DNA of 51,119 nucleotides from Sphingomonas yabuuchiae (GTDB lineage: Bacteria > Pseudomonadota > Alphaproteobacteria > Sphingomonadales > Sphingomonadaceae): positions 1-51,119 of the forward strand of contig NZ_LDTF01000050.1 of assembly GCF_001477495.1 (NCBI RefSeq), in the 5' to 3' direction. The translations under genes were made by a program, and so were the position numbers. A model generated the notes under the pieces. That model did not search any database and was not told the DNA's origin. It was given only the letters and a program-made list of their open reading frames with translations. Within the stretch, counting starts at the first letter, position 1. Every line of letters starts with the position of its first letter. Positions 16,191-24,691 of the stretch are shown here, one piece after another.

Positions 16191-18584
16191 CTATGACCTC
16201 TGCGCCAAGGTAAACACCACCGCCGGCGCATCCCGCAGCGTGACGTACAGCAACCCGTTCTGCGCCTGAGGCACCGCCAACCGCGACGCCGTAAACCCCG
16301 GCGGGACGCTCACGGCTCCGGCCATATCGGCACTCGCCGCCACCCGGTCGATCAGGAACAGGTCGCGCCCCGCCATCTGGCATCCATCGGCGGCACAGGT
16401 GATCGCGTCGATCCCCGGCAAGCGGACCAGCGTGGCCAGCGGGCTCCAGTCGCCCTTGATGCCCCCGCGCACGATCCGATAGCGCAAGCCCCCCGCCGCC
16501 GCCGGACCCAGCCGCGCCGGGTCGAGCGTCGCCACCGCGATGTCGGGCGAGGACAGCCGGACGTCGCGTCCGCCCTCCAGCATCACCGACGCGCTGCCAT
16601 CGGCCGTAGCAACCTCGATCGCGTCGGTCGGGGCCAGTCGCAGGCCCTCGGCCGCGCGGACCGAGAAGGTCAGGCGGCTATCATCGGGCAGGATCGTCTC
16701 GTCCTTGGTCGCCAGCGTGACCGCGCCCGCCGCCGCCTTGGGCGTCAGGCTGCGCGCGATCAGCGTCGCGGCGGGGCGCGGCGGCGCGGCGGTGATGGGC
16801 ACCGACAGGGTGCGCCCATCGGTCAGCCTGATCTTCGCGCTGGTGCCCGACGGCAGGCGGCCATCGGCGGCGGTGACGACCAGCCGGTCGGTATCGCCTT
16901 CGCGAGTCACGCTATCGGGCGATAGGCGGACATCGCCGATCTCGACCCCGGCAATCTCGTCCAGCCTTTGTCCGGTCAGCGTCGCGAAGCGGTCTCCCTT
17001 CGCCAGCGTCACCGTGTCGATCCGGCTGGCGGGCGAGAAGGCGCGCAAGGCGACCGTGCGTGGGGCGGCGTCGCCGATCCGCTGCACCTCCAGCGTGACC
17101 TCCCCCGACCGCGCGGACTTGAGCGGCAGGGTGACGTTGATCCCATCCGCCCCGCGCAAGGTGAAGGGCACCGGCTGCGGTGCGCCCGAGCCGTTGCGCA
17201 TCGTCACGCCGGTCACGCAGGCGGCGGCCGGGCCGGTCAAGGCGACGCTGTTGTCGCGCCCGACGACCAGGCTCTGTCCGCCATCGTCGGCGCGCCACTC
17301 CCCGCTGCCCGGGAATTGCAGCGTGAAGCTGGGGCCTTCAAAGCTATCGAAACCCCAGGCACCGTGCAGCTTGGCGGACACCTTCCCCGACAAGGCGCCC
17401 ACAGGCAGCGGATCGGTCAGGACATAGCCCCCGCGATCGGCCCGCGCGCGGACGGGCAGGTCGAGCCGCTTGCCGTCGGCGGTGGTGATCGACACCATCA
17501 TGTCGCGCGCAAACGCCGTCGAATAGATCAGCGGCGCGCCCTCGACCGGCAGGACGAGGCCGGGCCGCGCTCCGCAGAGCGGCACGTCGCCGGTGACGCG
17601 CAGGCGTGGCGGGCTGACCGCGTCGATGGCGGGCATGGCGGCAACCAGCACCGATTTCGGCTTGGCGAAGGAGGGAGCCGCATTGAGCAGCAGCGCCATC
17701 CGGTCGCCGTCACGCGTCGCCAGCGTGGGTAGATAGCCGAATTGCGGATTGCCGAACGCGCCGAACACCCGTGCGATGTCGCGGACCACCGCGATATAGG
17801 GGCTGTAATAGCCCAGCCCGGCCTCGCGCGTGTAGCTGACCTGTAGTGCCAGATCGGTCGGCGCCCCGATCAGCGTGTCGGTCATCGAGCTGCTATGGAT
17901 GTCGGCCAGCACCAGATTTTCCTGGTTTTCGAGCAGACAGGCCGCCTGCAACTCGATCACCTTGGCCAGGCAATCGGGGTTGAGCTTGATCGCCAGGCTG
18001 TTGGACAGGGCGGGCGCGAGGGTGCGCAGGAACTCGGGGTGGCTGTTCTCCTGCGCGCGGATCGCCGCGACAAAGGCGTTCAGCCGCGAACGGTCGAGCG
18101 AGGCCTGGTTCAAATCCTGCACCGCGCGGACGAACTCACCCGGCCGGTCGCGCACCGCGTCGACGATCGTGCCCGATGCGCCGCCCGTCTCCGGTACCAG
18201 GAACAGCGCCATCTGCCGTGCGCCCTTGGGCACGGTCAGGGTCAGGCGGCGATCCTTGTCCTTGGGTTTCCAGGTTTCGGCGGACTTCACCCAGTCCTTG
18301 GGCGGCGGGTTGGTCGCGCCGCTTAGGAAGGCGGAGAAGAGGATGTAATGCGCCCGCTGGTCGCGGGGCAGGTCCGCCTCGATCGTCAGCCGGTCGCCGG
18401 TGGCAAGATTGGGCACCTGGGCGATGGGCAGGGTGCGGTCGCCGCGCGTCACCGCAATGCGCAGGGCAGGTCCCGGCAGGTCGAAAGGCGCGGGGTCGGC
18501 GGCGCAAAGCGGGCTTTCGACCAAAGCGGCCGCCGCGAGCGTCAGCGCCATCAGCGGGCGTAGGAGGGGAAGGCGAGGGAGCAT
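16191..18584 (-). CDS. Large secreted protein of unknown function
   Basis: 797 residues; I do not recognise the family. A Sec signal peptide (MALTLAAAALVESPLCAADP region) is followed by a domain rich in beta-strand-like segments. Residues about 160-260 contain a helical portion (FVRAVQDLNQASLDRSRLNAFVA and a region with paired cysteines, CLAKVIELQAACLLEN). The second half looks like a chain of Ig-like or beta-sandwich repeats, with recurring patterns such as VTLEVQRIGD, ATLTGQRLDEIAGVEIG and RIVRGGIKGDWSPLATLV. No catalytic motif or membrane anchor is seen. It may be a periplasmic or surface scaffold. It is flanked by palindromic repeats on both sides and appears monocistronic. A strong ribosome site is not obvious before ATG 18584. 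Confidence 0.7.
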   Translation of the reverse strand: MLPRLPLLRPLMALTLAAAALVESPLCAADPAPFDLPGPALRIAVTRGDRTLPIAQVPNLATGDRLTIEADLPRDQRAHYILFSAFLSGATNPPPKDWVKSAETWKPKDKDRRLTLTVPKGARQMALFLVPETGGASGTIVDAVRDRPGEFVRAVQDLNQASLDRSRLNAFVAAIRAQENSHPEFLRTLAPALSNSLAIKLNPDCLAKVIELQAACLLENQENLVLADIHSSSMTDTLIGAPTDLALQVSYTREAGLGYYSPYIAVVRDIARVFGAFGNPQFGYLPTLATRDGDRMALLLNAAPSFAKPKSVLVAAMPAIDAVSPPRLRVTGDVPLCGARPGLVLPVEGAPLIYSTAFARDMMVSITTADGKRLDLPVRARADRGGYVLTDPLPVGALSGKVSAKLHGAWGFDSFEGPSFTLQFPGSGEWRADDGGQSLVVGRDNSVALTGPAAACVTGVTMRNGSGAPQPVPFTLRGADGINVTLPLKSARSGEVTLEVQRIGDAAPRTVALRAFSPASRIDTVTLAKGDRFATLTGQRLDEIAGVEIGDVRLSPDSVTREGDTDRLVVTAADGRLPSGTSAKIRLTDGRTLSVPITAAPPRPAATLIARSLTPKAAAGAVTLATKDETILPDDSRLTFSVRAAEGLRLAPTDAIEVATADGSASVMLEGGRDVRLSSPDIAVATLDPARLGPAAAGGLRYRIVRGGIKGDWSPLATLVRLPGIDAITCAADGCQMAGRDLFLIDRVAASADMAGAVSVPPGFTASRLAVPQAQNGLLYVTLRDAPAVVFTLAQRS

Positions 18585-18659
18585 GGCGGGGACTTAAGGC
18601 GCAGACGGCGGCGGGGATCAAGCCATTCGCGGCAGATGACATGCGGGCGTCACGTTACA

Positions 18660-18790
18660 CATCCTCCCCGCTTGCGGGGAGGGGGACCATGTACGGCATG
18701 GTGGAGGGGGTGTGCGGCACATGATGCGCTTTGCGGACGCCCCCTCCAGCAGCCCTTCGGGCTGCCACCTCCCCTTGCAGGGGAGGATCG
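18660..18790. repeat. Palindromic mosaic intergenic repeat, copy B
   Basis: About 130 bp with the same order of stems as copy A at 8,818-8,936: CTCCCCG/CGGGGAG, ACCATG/CATGGT, a long-range GAGGGGGTGT to GCCCCCTC pairing, AGCCC/GGGCT and a closing CTCCCCT/AGGGGAG. It lies between the start of the large secreted-protein gene and the end of the YghU-like gene, so unlike copy A it is in a 5' region of one neighbour. Confidence 0.8.
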
Positions 18791-18795
18791 AGTGT

Positions 18796-19659
18796 TCAGC
18801 CCAGTCTGTCGGCCGTCTTCGTGTCGAAATCGCTGGCGTCATGCCGTTCGCGCAGCTGCTCGGATGGCTCGCCGAAGGTGCGGTTGACCATCCGCCCGCG
18901 CTTTACGGCAGGACGGGCATCGATCTCGCGCGCCCAACGAAGGACATGGGCATAGTCCTGTACCTGAAGGAATTCGGCAGCGTCATAAAGGCGACCCAGC
19001 ACCAACTGCCCGTACCAGGGCCAGATCGCCATGTCGGCGATGCTGTATTCGTCGCCGGCGACGAATGCGTTATGCTCCAGTTGGCGGTTCAGCACGTCGA
19101 GCTGGCGCTTGGCCTCCATCGCATAGCGGTCGATCGCATATTCGATCTTCACCGGCGCATAGGCGTAGAAATGGCCGAAGCCGCCGCCCAGGAACGGCGC
19201 GCTGCCCATCTGCCAGAACAGCCAGGACAGGACGCGCGCCCTAGCGGCCGGATCGGTCGGCAGGAACGCACCGAAGCTCTCGGCCAGATGGACCATGATC
19301 GCGCCGGATTCGAAGATGGCGAGCGGCTCGGACCCACGCCGGTCGACCAGCGCGGGGATCTTGGAATTGGGATTGACCGCGACGAAGCCGCTGCCGAACT
19401 GATCGCCATCGGCGATGCTGATCAGCCAGGCGTCATACTCCGCCTCTGCGTGCCCTGCGGCGAGCAATTCTTCCAGCAGGATGGTGACCTTCACCCCGTT
19501 GGGCGTGCCCATCGAATAAAGCTGGAGCGGATGCGCGCCGACCGGCAGGTCCTTGTCATGCGTGGCGCCTGCGACGGGGCGGTTGATCGCGGCGAAGCGG
19601 CCGCCGCTCTCCTTGTCCCAGGTCCAGATGGCGGGCGGGGTATAGGCGTCGTCGCTCAT
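18796..19659 (-). CDS. yghU: YghU-type glutathione-dependent disulphide-bond oxidoreductase
   Basis: 287 residues, the length of YghU/YfcG-type GST relatives. The active-site segment YSMGTPNGVKVTILLEEL matches the conserved Thr/Asn region of YghU, followed by NPNSKIPALVD (cis-Pro) and ESGAIMVHLAE. The C-terminal helical domain has EYSIADMAIWPWYG. The N-terminal extension of about 45 residues (PAIWTWDKESGGRFAAINRP) is characteristic of YghU. Proteins of this group use glutathione to reduce disulphides or organic hydroperoxides in the cytoplasm. GGAG precedes ATG 19659. Confidence 0.9.
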   Translation of the reverse strand: MSDDAYTPPAIWTWDKESGGRFAAINRPVAGATHDKDLPVGAHPLQLYSMGTPNGVKVTILLEELLAAGHAEAEYDAWLISIADGDQFGSGFVAVNPNSKIPALVDRRGSEPLAIFESGAIMVHLAESFGAFLPTDPAARARVLSWLFWQMGSAPFLGGGFGHFYAYAPVKIEYAIDRYAMEAKRQLDVLNRQLEHNAFVAGDEYSIADMAIWPWYGQLVLGRLYDAAEFLQVQDYAHVLRWAREIDARPAVKRGRMVNRTFGEPSEQLRERHDASDFDTKTADRLG

Positions 19660-19733
19660 GGCTCGTAGCTCCAGCTTGATCCGGTGCGCGAGATGGGCGG
19701 GGGCGATGGCGAAAACAACCGCGACCGTGCCTT

Positions 19734-21248
19734 TTATTTCGCTGGCGGAATGGGCAGGTCGCGGCGGACGTAGAGCAGCTCATGCCGTTCCTCGCGCGGG
19801 ACCGCCATGACCAGTCGATAGTCGTGTGCCAGAGCGCCGGAAACCTGAGCCTGCGTCGCGGCATTCCAGGGCGAGAAGGGATCGTCGAGCGTCACGATGG
19901 CGGGCGGACGGCGGGCGAGGATGCGGGCGACCTCGGCGCTTTCGTCGATCCCGATCGCGCCGCGTTCCGCCTCATAGGCCAGCGAGGAGGGGAAGGCGTA
20001 GGCGGTCGGGATACAGCCGCCCGACAGATGGTAGAGGCTCGAGTCTCCTGCGAAGACATAAGGGCATTCGCGCCCGTCCACCGCCGCCATCACCCGCGCC
20101 ATGCGGCGGATGCCGTCGCCCTCGCCGGGGTCGTTGGTGGCGGAGTGGAAAACGAACAACCCGGCCCCGATCGCGAACACCGCAGCCACCGCCTTTCGGT
20201 TGAGGGCAAAGGCCGGGGCAGCGGCGAGCGCCAGCGGTGCGACCAGCGGCAGGGCATAATGATCGAAGAACGCCCCGATCATCGCAAAGGCGACGAGCGC
20301 GAAGCCCAGCCAGATGCGGGTCAGCATCAGCGCCGGATGCCTGGGCCCCCTGCGCCAGCTATAGACCGCACAGGCGATCAGCGGCAACAGCTGCCCCCCG
20401 ATTCCCGCCAGCCGCCCGATGATCTTGGCCGCCGGATAGCCGCGCCGCAGCGTGATCGAGGTGAAATTGGCGAACCAGAAGGCGTCGAATGCCGCCGCAT
20501 CGCCCAGCCAGAAAGACAGGACGACCAGCCCCGTCGGCAAAAGCCCGAGTAGCATCCAGGCCAGCGCCGACGACACCACGACCACGACATTCGCCCGCGC
20601 CCGCCAGAGATACCAGAGATGCGCGAGGCCGAAAAACGCGCCCTCGACCAGCGGTGTATATTTGATCTGGATCGCGATACCCGCCAGCAGACAGGCGATG
20701 GCGCCGCTGACGATGATCGCGCCAACCGCTCGCTGGTCGGCCAGACGCGGCAGTTCCAGCGTCAGCACGGCAGCGGCGGTCATCGCCAGATTGTAGAAGA
20801 CCGGCGACTGGCCGCTTCCGCCGCTGAGCAGCGGCAACCACAGGATATAGGCCGCACCCGCCGCCAGTCCCGCCGGAAAGCCGAGGCCCATGCGCCGCGC
20901 GGCCAGCCAGATCAGCCAGCCGGTCGCGGCGGTGCAGAGCGTGCCGATCAGCTGATAGGCCAGGAGCCCGTCACCGGGCAGCAGGCTGAATCCGGAGAAC
21001 AACAGGAATAGCCCTGGCGGCTTGCGGTCCCACAGATCGATATAGAGCCGTGCGCCGTGCAGGATGCGGTCGCCGACCAGCAGATAATATTGCTCATCGA
21101 CATGGGCGACCGGATTGCCAAAATCCCGCATCCGGGTCAGCATCGCAAAGGCCAGCAGGGCCAGCGCCGCGCCGATGGGCCGGTTCAGAAACAGCTTGAG
21201 GCCTTGCGGCGTCGAAAAGGCGGGGCGGGCGGGTGTCATTTCCGTCAT
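19734..21248 (-). CDS. Multi-membrane GT39-like glycosyltransferase (GT-C fold)
   Basis: 504 residues from ATG 21248; the frame stays open further upstream but that part is Arg/Pro-rich and has no homology-like features. An early HVDEQYYLLVGDRIL motif after the first membrane helix is the acidic pair of GT39/ArnT-type lipid-sugar-dependent transferases. Around ten hydrophobic helices follow, and a soluble C-terminal periplasmic region of about 130 residues contains CPYVFAGDSS and LARRPPAIVTLDDP. Such enzymes move a sugar from a polyprenyl phosphate to a protein, lipid A or another surface acceptor. It is divergent from the GT2 gene at 21,519 and belongs to the local glycan region, but the donor and acceptor are unknown. 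Confidence 0.75.
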   Translation of the reverse strand: MTEMTPARPAFSTPQGLKLFLNRPIGAALALLAFAMLTRMRDFGNPVAHVDEQYYLLVGDRILHGARLYIDLWDRKPPGLFLLFSGFSLLPGDGLLAYQLIGTLCTAATGWLIWLAARRMGLGFPAGLAAGAAYILWLPLLSGGSGQSPVFYNLAMTAAAVLTLELPRLADQRAVGAIIVSGAIACLLAGIAIQIKYTPLVEGAFFGLAHLWYLWRARANVVVVVSSALAWMLLGLLPTGLVVLSFWLGDAAAFDAFWFANFTSITLRRGYPAAKIIGRLAGIGGQLLPLIACAVYSWRRGPRHPALMLTRIWLGFALVAFAMIGAFFDHYALPLVAPLALAAAPAFALNRKAVAAVFAIGAGLFVFHSATNDPGEGDGIRRMARVMAAVDGRECPYVFAGDSSLYHLSGGCIPTAYAFPSSLAYEAERGAIGIDESAEVARILARRPPAIVTLDDPFSPWNAATQAQVSGALAHDYRLVMAVPREERHELLYVRRDLPIPPAK

Positions 21249-21518
21249 CAGCAACCCTGTTGGAGGAGGGCGACGGGCGGAGCGAAGTCCTGCGGACCCG
21301 GCCCGGTGCGACGCCGTCCATGTCATCGACACCGGGGCTTTCGCAAAGAAAATCGACATGGTTCCCGGTCGGGTGAAAATTTTTTCAGCGGCCATGTCCG
21401 GTTTTACAGGGACTGCTCCGTCTTAGCCATGAACACCTCCGGTTGCGGCTACGGCCGCCGCCGGACGGGGGCTTCGGCCACCGGGTGGTTTGGTCGTTTT
21501 TTAGGCGGGGTGGGGTTA

Positions 21519-22418
21519 ATGCTGCTCGATGCGGAAGGCGCGGCCTGGCGGAATGCCAGGGCCTGGGCCCAGGCCGGGAAGACGGAACGGACGGGTGCCT
21601 ATGTCGCGCCGTGCTGGACCGTCGTCGTGCCCTTCTTCAACGAGGAGCGCGATCTGGCGGCCACGCTGGAAAGCCTGGCGGCCCAGACGCTGCGGTTCCG
21701 GCTCGTGCTGGTCGACAACGGCTCGCTCGACGCCAGCGCGCGGGTGGCGACCGAGACCTGCGAGCGGCTGGGGCTGGACCATATCCTGCTTCACCAGGGT
21801 TTGCCGGGCAAGATCAACGCGCTGCACCTCGGGCTCGAATATGTGCACACGCGTTTCGTCGCGACCTGCGACGCCGACACCTATTACCCGGCCGATTATC
21901 TGGCGCAGGCCCAAGACCTGTTGGAAAAGCCCGGCTGCGTCGTCGCCGGGGCCTATTTCATCGCGCCGCAGGACGGAGAGGCGGAGCGTCGTCGCGAGTC
22001 CGCCGCGATCCGGTTGGCCGCGCGTTTCCTGCCGCGCCAGTGCCATGCGGGCGGCGCGGGCCAGGCGTTCCGGACCGAGGCGCTGAAGGCGGCGGGCGGG
22101 TTCGATGCGCGCCGCTGGAATTTCGTGCTGGAGGATCATGAGGTCATCCACCGCGTGATGCGCCATGGCACCATGGCCTATGCCGATGGTTTCTGGTGCG
22201 TCCCCTCGGACCGGGAGCGCGATCGGGAGTCGATCCGCTGGACGCTGACCGAGCGGCTGGTCTACAGCGTCGCCGCGCCGTTCGCGGGGGACTGGTTCTT
22301 CTACGATTTCCTTGCGAAGCGACTGCGCGCGCGGCGGCTCACGACAGAGCGGATGCGCGAGCGGGCCTATCAGCAACTGGCGGGGGTCGTGGGTGAACCG
22401 GCTTATTCTCTGCGCTGA
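21519..22418 (+). CDS. Soluble family 2 glycosyltransferase
   Basis: 299 residues from ATG 21519, which has a G-rich site (GGGGTGGGG) directly upstream; ATG 21429 in the same frame would add 30 glycine/arginine-rich residues and lacks a good site. The GT-A core starts with CWTVVVPFFNEERDLAATL, has LVDNGSLD, the nucleotide/metal motif TCDADTYYP and the catalytic-base-like FVLEDHEV. There is no transmembrane helix, unlike HpnI-type or chitin-synthase-like GT2 proteins. It overlaps the downstream deacetylase gene by 26 nt, so the two are co-translated. Together they suggest addition and then deacetylation of an N-acetyl sugar. Donor and acceptor are not evident. Confidence 0.8.
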   Translation: MLLDAEGAAWRNARAWAQAGKTERTGAYVAPCWTVVVPFFNEERDLAATLESLAAQTLRFRLVLVDNGSLDASARVATETCERLGLDHILLHQGLPGKINALHLGLEYVHTRFVATCDADTYYPADYLAQAQDLLEKPGCVVAGAYFIAPQDGEAERRRESAAIRLAARFLPRQCHAGGAGQAFRTEALKAAGGFDARRWNFVLEDHEVIHRVMRHGTMAYADGFWCVPSDRERDRESIRWTLTERLVYSVAAPFAGDWFFYDFLAKRLRARRLTTERMRERAYQQLAGVVGEPAYSLR

Positions 22419-23193
22419 CGATTTCGCCTTTTCCACCGAAGACAGTCTGGTCATCGCCGAGCTGCTCCGCTCGGGCAAACTGAACGCGACAAGCTGCATG
22501 ACCCTTCGTCCGAACTGGATGGAGGACAGTGTGATGCTGCGATCCGTGCCGCAGGCCGCGCAGATCGGCCTGCACCTGACCCTGACCGAGGAAGCGCCTA
22601 TCCATCCCAATGGGTTCACCCGCGACGGGGTGATGCCGGGGATCGATCCGCTGACCCGGCTGGCCGCGAAGGGCAAACTCGACGCTGCGGAGATCACCCG
22701 CGAGGTCGAGGCGCAGTTCGACCGGTTCGAGGCGGCGATGAACCGTCTGCCCGCCTTTGTCGACGGGCATCAGCATTCGCACGCGCTGCCCGGTGTCCGC
22801 CCGATCGTGCTGGCGATCACGCGGCGGCGCGCGCCCGGAGCCTGGGTGCGCACCTGCGAGGATCGGCTGGTCGGGCTGCTCGGACGGCCATGGCGGGGCA
22901 AGGCGATCGGCAGCGCCTATCACTCGCGCGGCCTGACCCGTGCCGCAAAGGCAGCGGGGCTGCACTGCAACCGGGGCTTCGCCGGGCATTACGGCTTTGA
23001 CGGCCGCTTTGCCGAGGCGTTGCCGCGTTTCCTCGATCAGGGCGGGGCGGAGCATCTGGTGATGTGCCATCCCGGCGCGGGCAAGCGGGCGGGCGACGCG
23101 ATCGCGGCGGCGCGGCGCGACGAAGCCGATGTCTTGCGCGCCGTTTCGGTGTCTGACATGGCGGCGCAACGCGGGTTGGCCTTCGCCGCCTGA
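22393..23193 (+). CDS. ChbG/HpnK/YdjC-family deacetylase
   Basis: 266 residues from GTG 22393, inside the end of the GT2 gene. The fold begins at once with LILCADDFAFS, whose Asp pair is the metal/catalytic motif of the family. The metal histidines appear in IGLHLTLTEE and in DGHQHSHALPGV. Family members remove acetyl groups from N-acetylglucosamine-containing compounds (chito-disaccharides for ChbG, glucosaminyl-hopanoids for HpnK). Coupling to a GT2 gene makes deacetylation of a freshly added GlcNAc likely. No squalene-hopene gene is in this window and the GT2 lacks the HpnI membrane helices, so a hopanoid role is not supported. The gene is followed after 44 nt by the sigma-factor gene. Confidence 0.82.
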   Translation: MNRLILCADDFAFSTEDSLVIAELLRSGKLNATSCMTLRPNWMEDSVMLRSVPQAAQIGLHLTLTEEAPIHPNGFTRDGVMPGIDPLTRLAAKGKLDAAEITREVEAQFDRFEAAMNRLPAFVDGHQHSHALPGVRPIVLAITRRRAPGAWVRTCEDRLVGLLGRPWRGKAIGSAYHSRGLTRAAKAAGLHCNRGFAGHYGFDGRFAEALPRFLDQGGAEHLVMCHPGAGKRAGDAIAAARRDEADVLRAVSVSDMAAQRGLAFAA

Positions 23194-23237
23194 CACGAGG
23201 GCGGTCTTTGGGTAATCAGGGTCTGGAAGGCCGGTTC

Positions 23238-23759
23238 ATGGAGGCGCGCCCGCTGCTGCGTCGCCTGCTCGCCGCCCGGCTCGGCTCACCCGACGAGGCG
23301 GAGGACGCGCTTCAGGACCTCTGGCTGCGCGTGTCGGGGCTGGATGCCGGACAGATCGAGCAGCCCATTCCCTTTCTCTGCCGCATGGCGACCAATATGG
23401 CGACCGACCGCCGTATCGCCGCCGCGCGGCGCGGCGTGCGGGACGGCGCGTGGGAAGAGGTGCAGCCGCAATCCGCCGAATATGCCGATCCCGAACGGAT
23501 CGCGGCGGGCCGCAGCGAACTGGCCCAGGCCCATGCGATGATCGCCCGGATGCCCGACCGGATGCGCGAAGCCTTCACCCTGTTCCGCTTCGAGGAACGC
23601 CCGCAACGCGACATTGCCGAGCAGATGGGCATTACCGTCAGCGCCGTCGAAAAGCTGCTGCGCCGTGCCTATCAATTTTTGCAAGAAAATCGTCATGCGG
23701 AGGGTGCGGATCGGGCGTGTCGGCGTCGTCCTGACAGTGGAAGGAGCGGGGACGAGTGA
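23238..23759 (+). CDS. FecI-like ECF sigma factor
   Basis: 173 residues from ATG 23238, preceded by GGAAGG; an in-frame TTG at 23208 is the alternative. Region 2 covers DEAEDALQDLWLRV and IPFLCRMATNMATDRR, and region 4 covers MPDRMREAFTLFRFEERPQRDIAEQMGITVSAVEKLL, the DNA-binding HTH. It resembles the iron/siderophore-type FecI group. It overlaps fecR by 4 nt (GTGA) and is followed by an STN-domain TonB receptor, so it should be activated when that receptor binds its ligand and then transcribe the receptor operon. The C-terminal tail is extended (ENRHAEGADRACRRRP). Confidence 0.88.
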   Translation: MEARPLLRRLLAARLGSPDEAEDALQDLWLRVSGLDAGQIEQPIPFLCRMATNMATDRRIAAARRGVRDGAWEEVQPQSAEYADPERIAAGRSELAQAHAMIARMPDRMREAFTLFRFEERPQRDIAEQMGITVSAVEKLLRRAYQFLQENRHAEGADRACRRRPDSGRSGDE

Positions 23760-24691
23760 CGCGGGAGGAACAGGCGATCGACTGGCACGTCCGGCAGCGC
23801 GACATGAGCGCGGCCGAATGGGATGCCTTTGCGACCTGGCTGGAGGACAGCCCGGAGAACGCGCGCGCCTATGACGCGGTGGCGATGGCCGATGCCCTGC
23901 TGGTCGCGCCGGTGGCCGAGCCGAAACCCGTCATGACCGAAACGCCGGTTGCGGCCAACGACAACAGGGGGTGGGGTCGTTGGTGGTTGATGGGCGGCGT
24001 TGCCGCGGCCGTCGCGCTGGTCGCAGGGCCTGTGCTGATGCAGACGCGCCCCGACATCCGGGTCGAGCAGACCCGGCCGGGCGAAACGCGGGTCATTGCC
24101 CTGAACGACGGCACGCAGGTCGAAATGGCGGGGGGATCGCGGCTTCGGCTCGACCGCAACGACACGCGGGTCGCGACGCTGGAAAGCGGACAGGCGCTGT
24201 TCCGTGTCCGGCACGACGCCTCCGCTCCTTTCGAACTCCGCTCGGGCGACGTCGCCATCCGCGATGTGGGGACCGTGTTCGACGTCCGGCGTGAGGGGGC
24301 TCGGCTGGACGTGACGGTCGCCGAAGGGGCGGTCGCGCTCGCGCCCCGGGGGCAGGCGGTGCAGTTGACCGCCGGGCAGGGGGCACGGCTGGACGAGGCG
24401 CAGGGCAGCCTGCGCCGTGTCCAAGTCGATCCGGCGATGGTCGGGGGGTGGCGTCGCGGCCTGCTGGATCTGGACGGAGAGACGGTCGACGCGATTGCCG
24501 CACGATTGCAATCCGCCTATGGCATGCGGATCGCGGTGGAGGGGCCGTTGGCGAAACGCAGCGTCACCGGGCTGGTCCGCGTGACGGGGGACGCCAGCCG
24601 GGACGTTCCACGTCTTGCGAAGCTGATCGGAGCGGAGTGGCGCCAGAGCGGTGGGGACTGGATTTTGCGGGCGTCGGACGGGGTTTATTGA
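23756..24691 (+). CDS. FecR-type anti-sigma/sigma regulator
   Basis: 311 residues from GTG 23756, with AAGGAG nearby. A cytoplasmic N-terminal sigma-binding domain (EEQAIDWHVRQRDMSAAEWDAFATWLEDSPENARAYDAV, about residues 5-45, DUF4880-like) is followed by one membrane helix (LMGGVAAAVALVAGPVLM, about 78-97). The periplasmic FecR domain contains TRVIALNDGTQVEM and AIRDVGTVFDVRREG, and a C-terminal STN-like domain (LDGETVDAIAARLQSAYG) follows. It relays the signal from the receptor to the sigma factor across the inner membrane. It overlaps the receptor gene by 41 nt. Confidence 0.9.
   Translation: MTREEQAIDWHVRQRDMSAAEWDAFATWLEDSPENARAYDAVAMADALLVAPVAEPKPVMTETPVAANDNRGWGRWWLMGGVAAAVALVAGPVLMQTRPDIRVEQTRPGETRVIALNDGTQVEMAGGSRLRLDRNDTRVATLESGQALFRVRHDASAPFELRSGDVAIRDVGTVFDVRREGARLDVTVAEGAVALAPRGQAVQLTAGQGARLDEAQGSLRRVQVDPAMVGGWRRGLLDLDGETVDAIAARLQSAYGMRIAVEGPLAKRSVTGLVRVTGDASRDVPRLAKLIGAEWRQSGGDWILRASDGVY

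Noticed and set aside
20237..21426. Plus-strand open frames within the GT39-like gene
   Set aside because: Antisense frames without ribosome sites; the membrane-helix pattern and DE motif belong to the minus strand.
21519..23193. Naming the GT2-deacetylase pair hpnI-hpnK
   Set aside because: The GT2 lacks the membrane helices of HpnI and no hopanoid gene (shc, hpnG, hpnH) is in the window; only the deacetylase family is supported.
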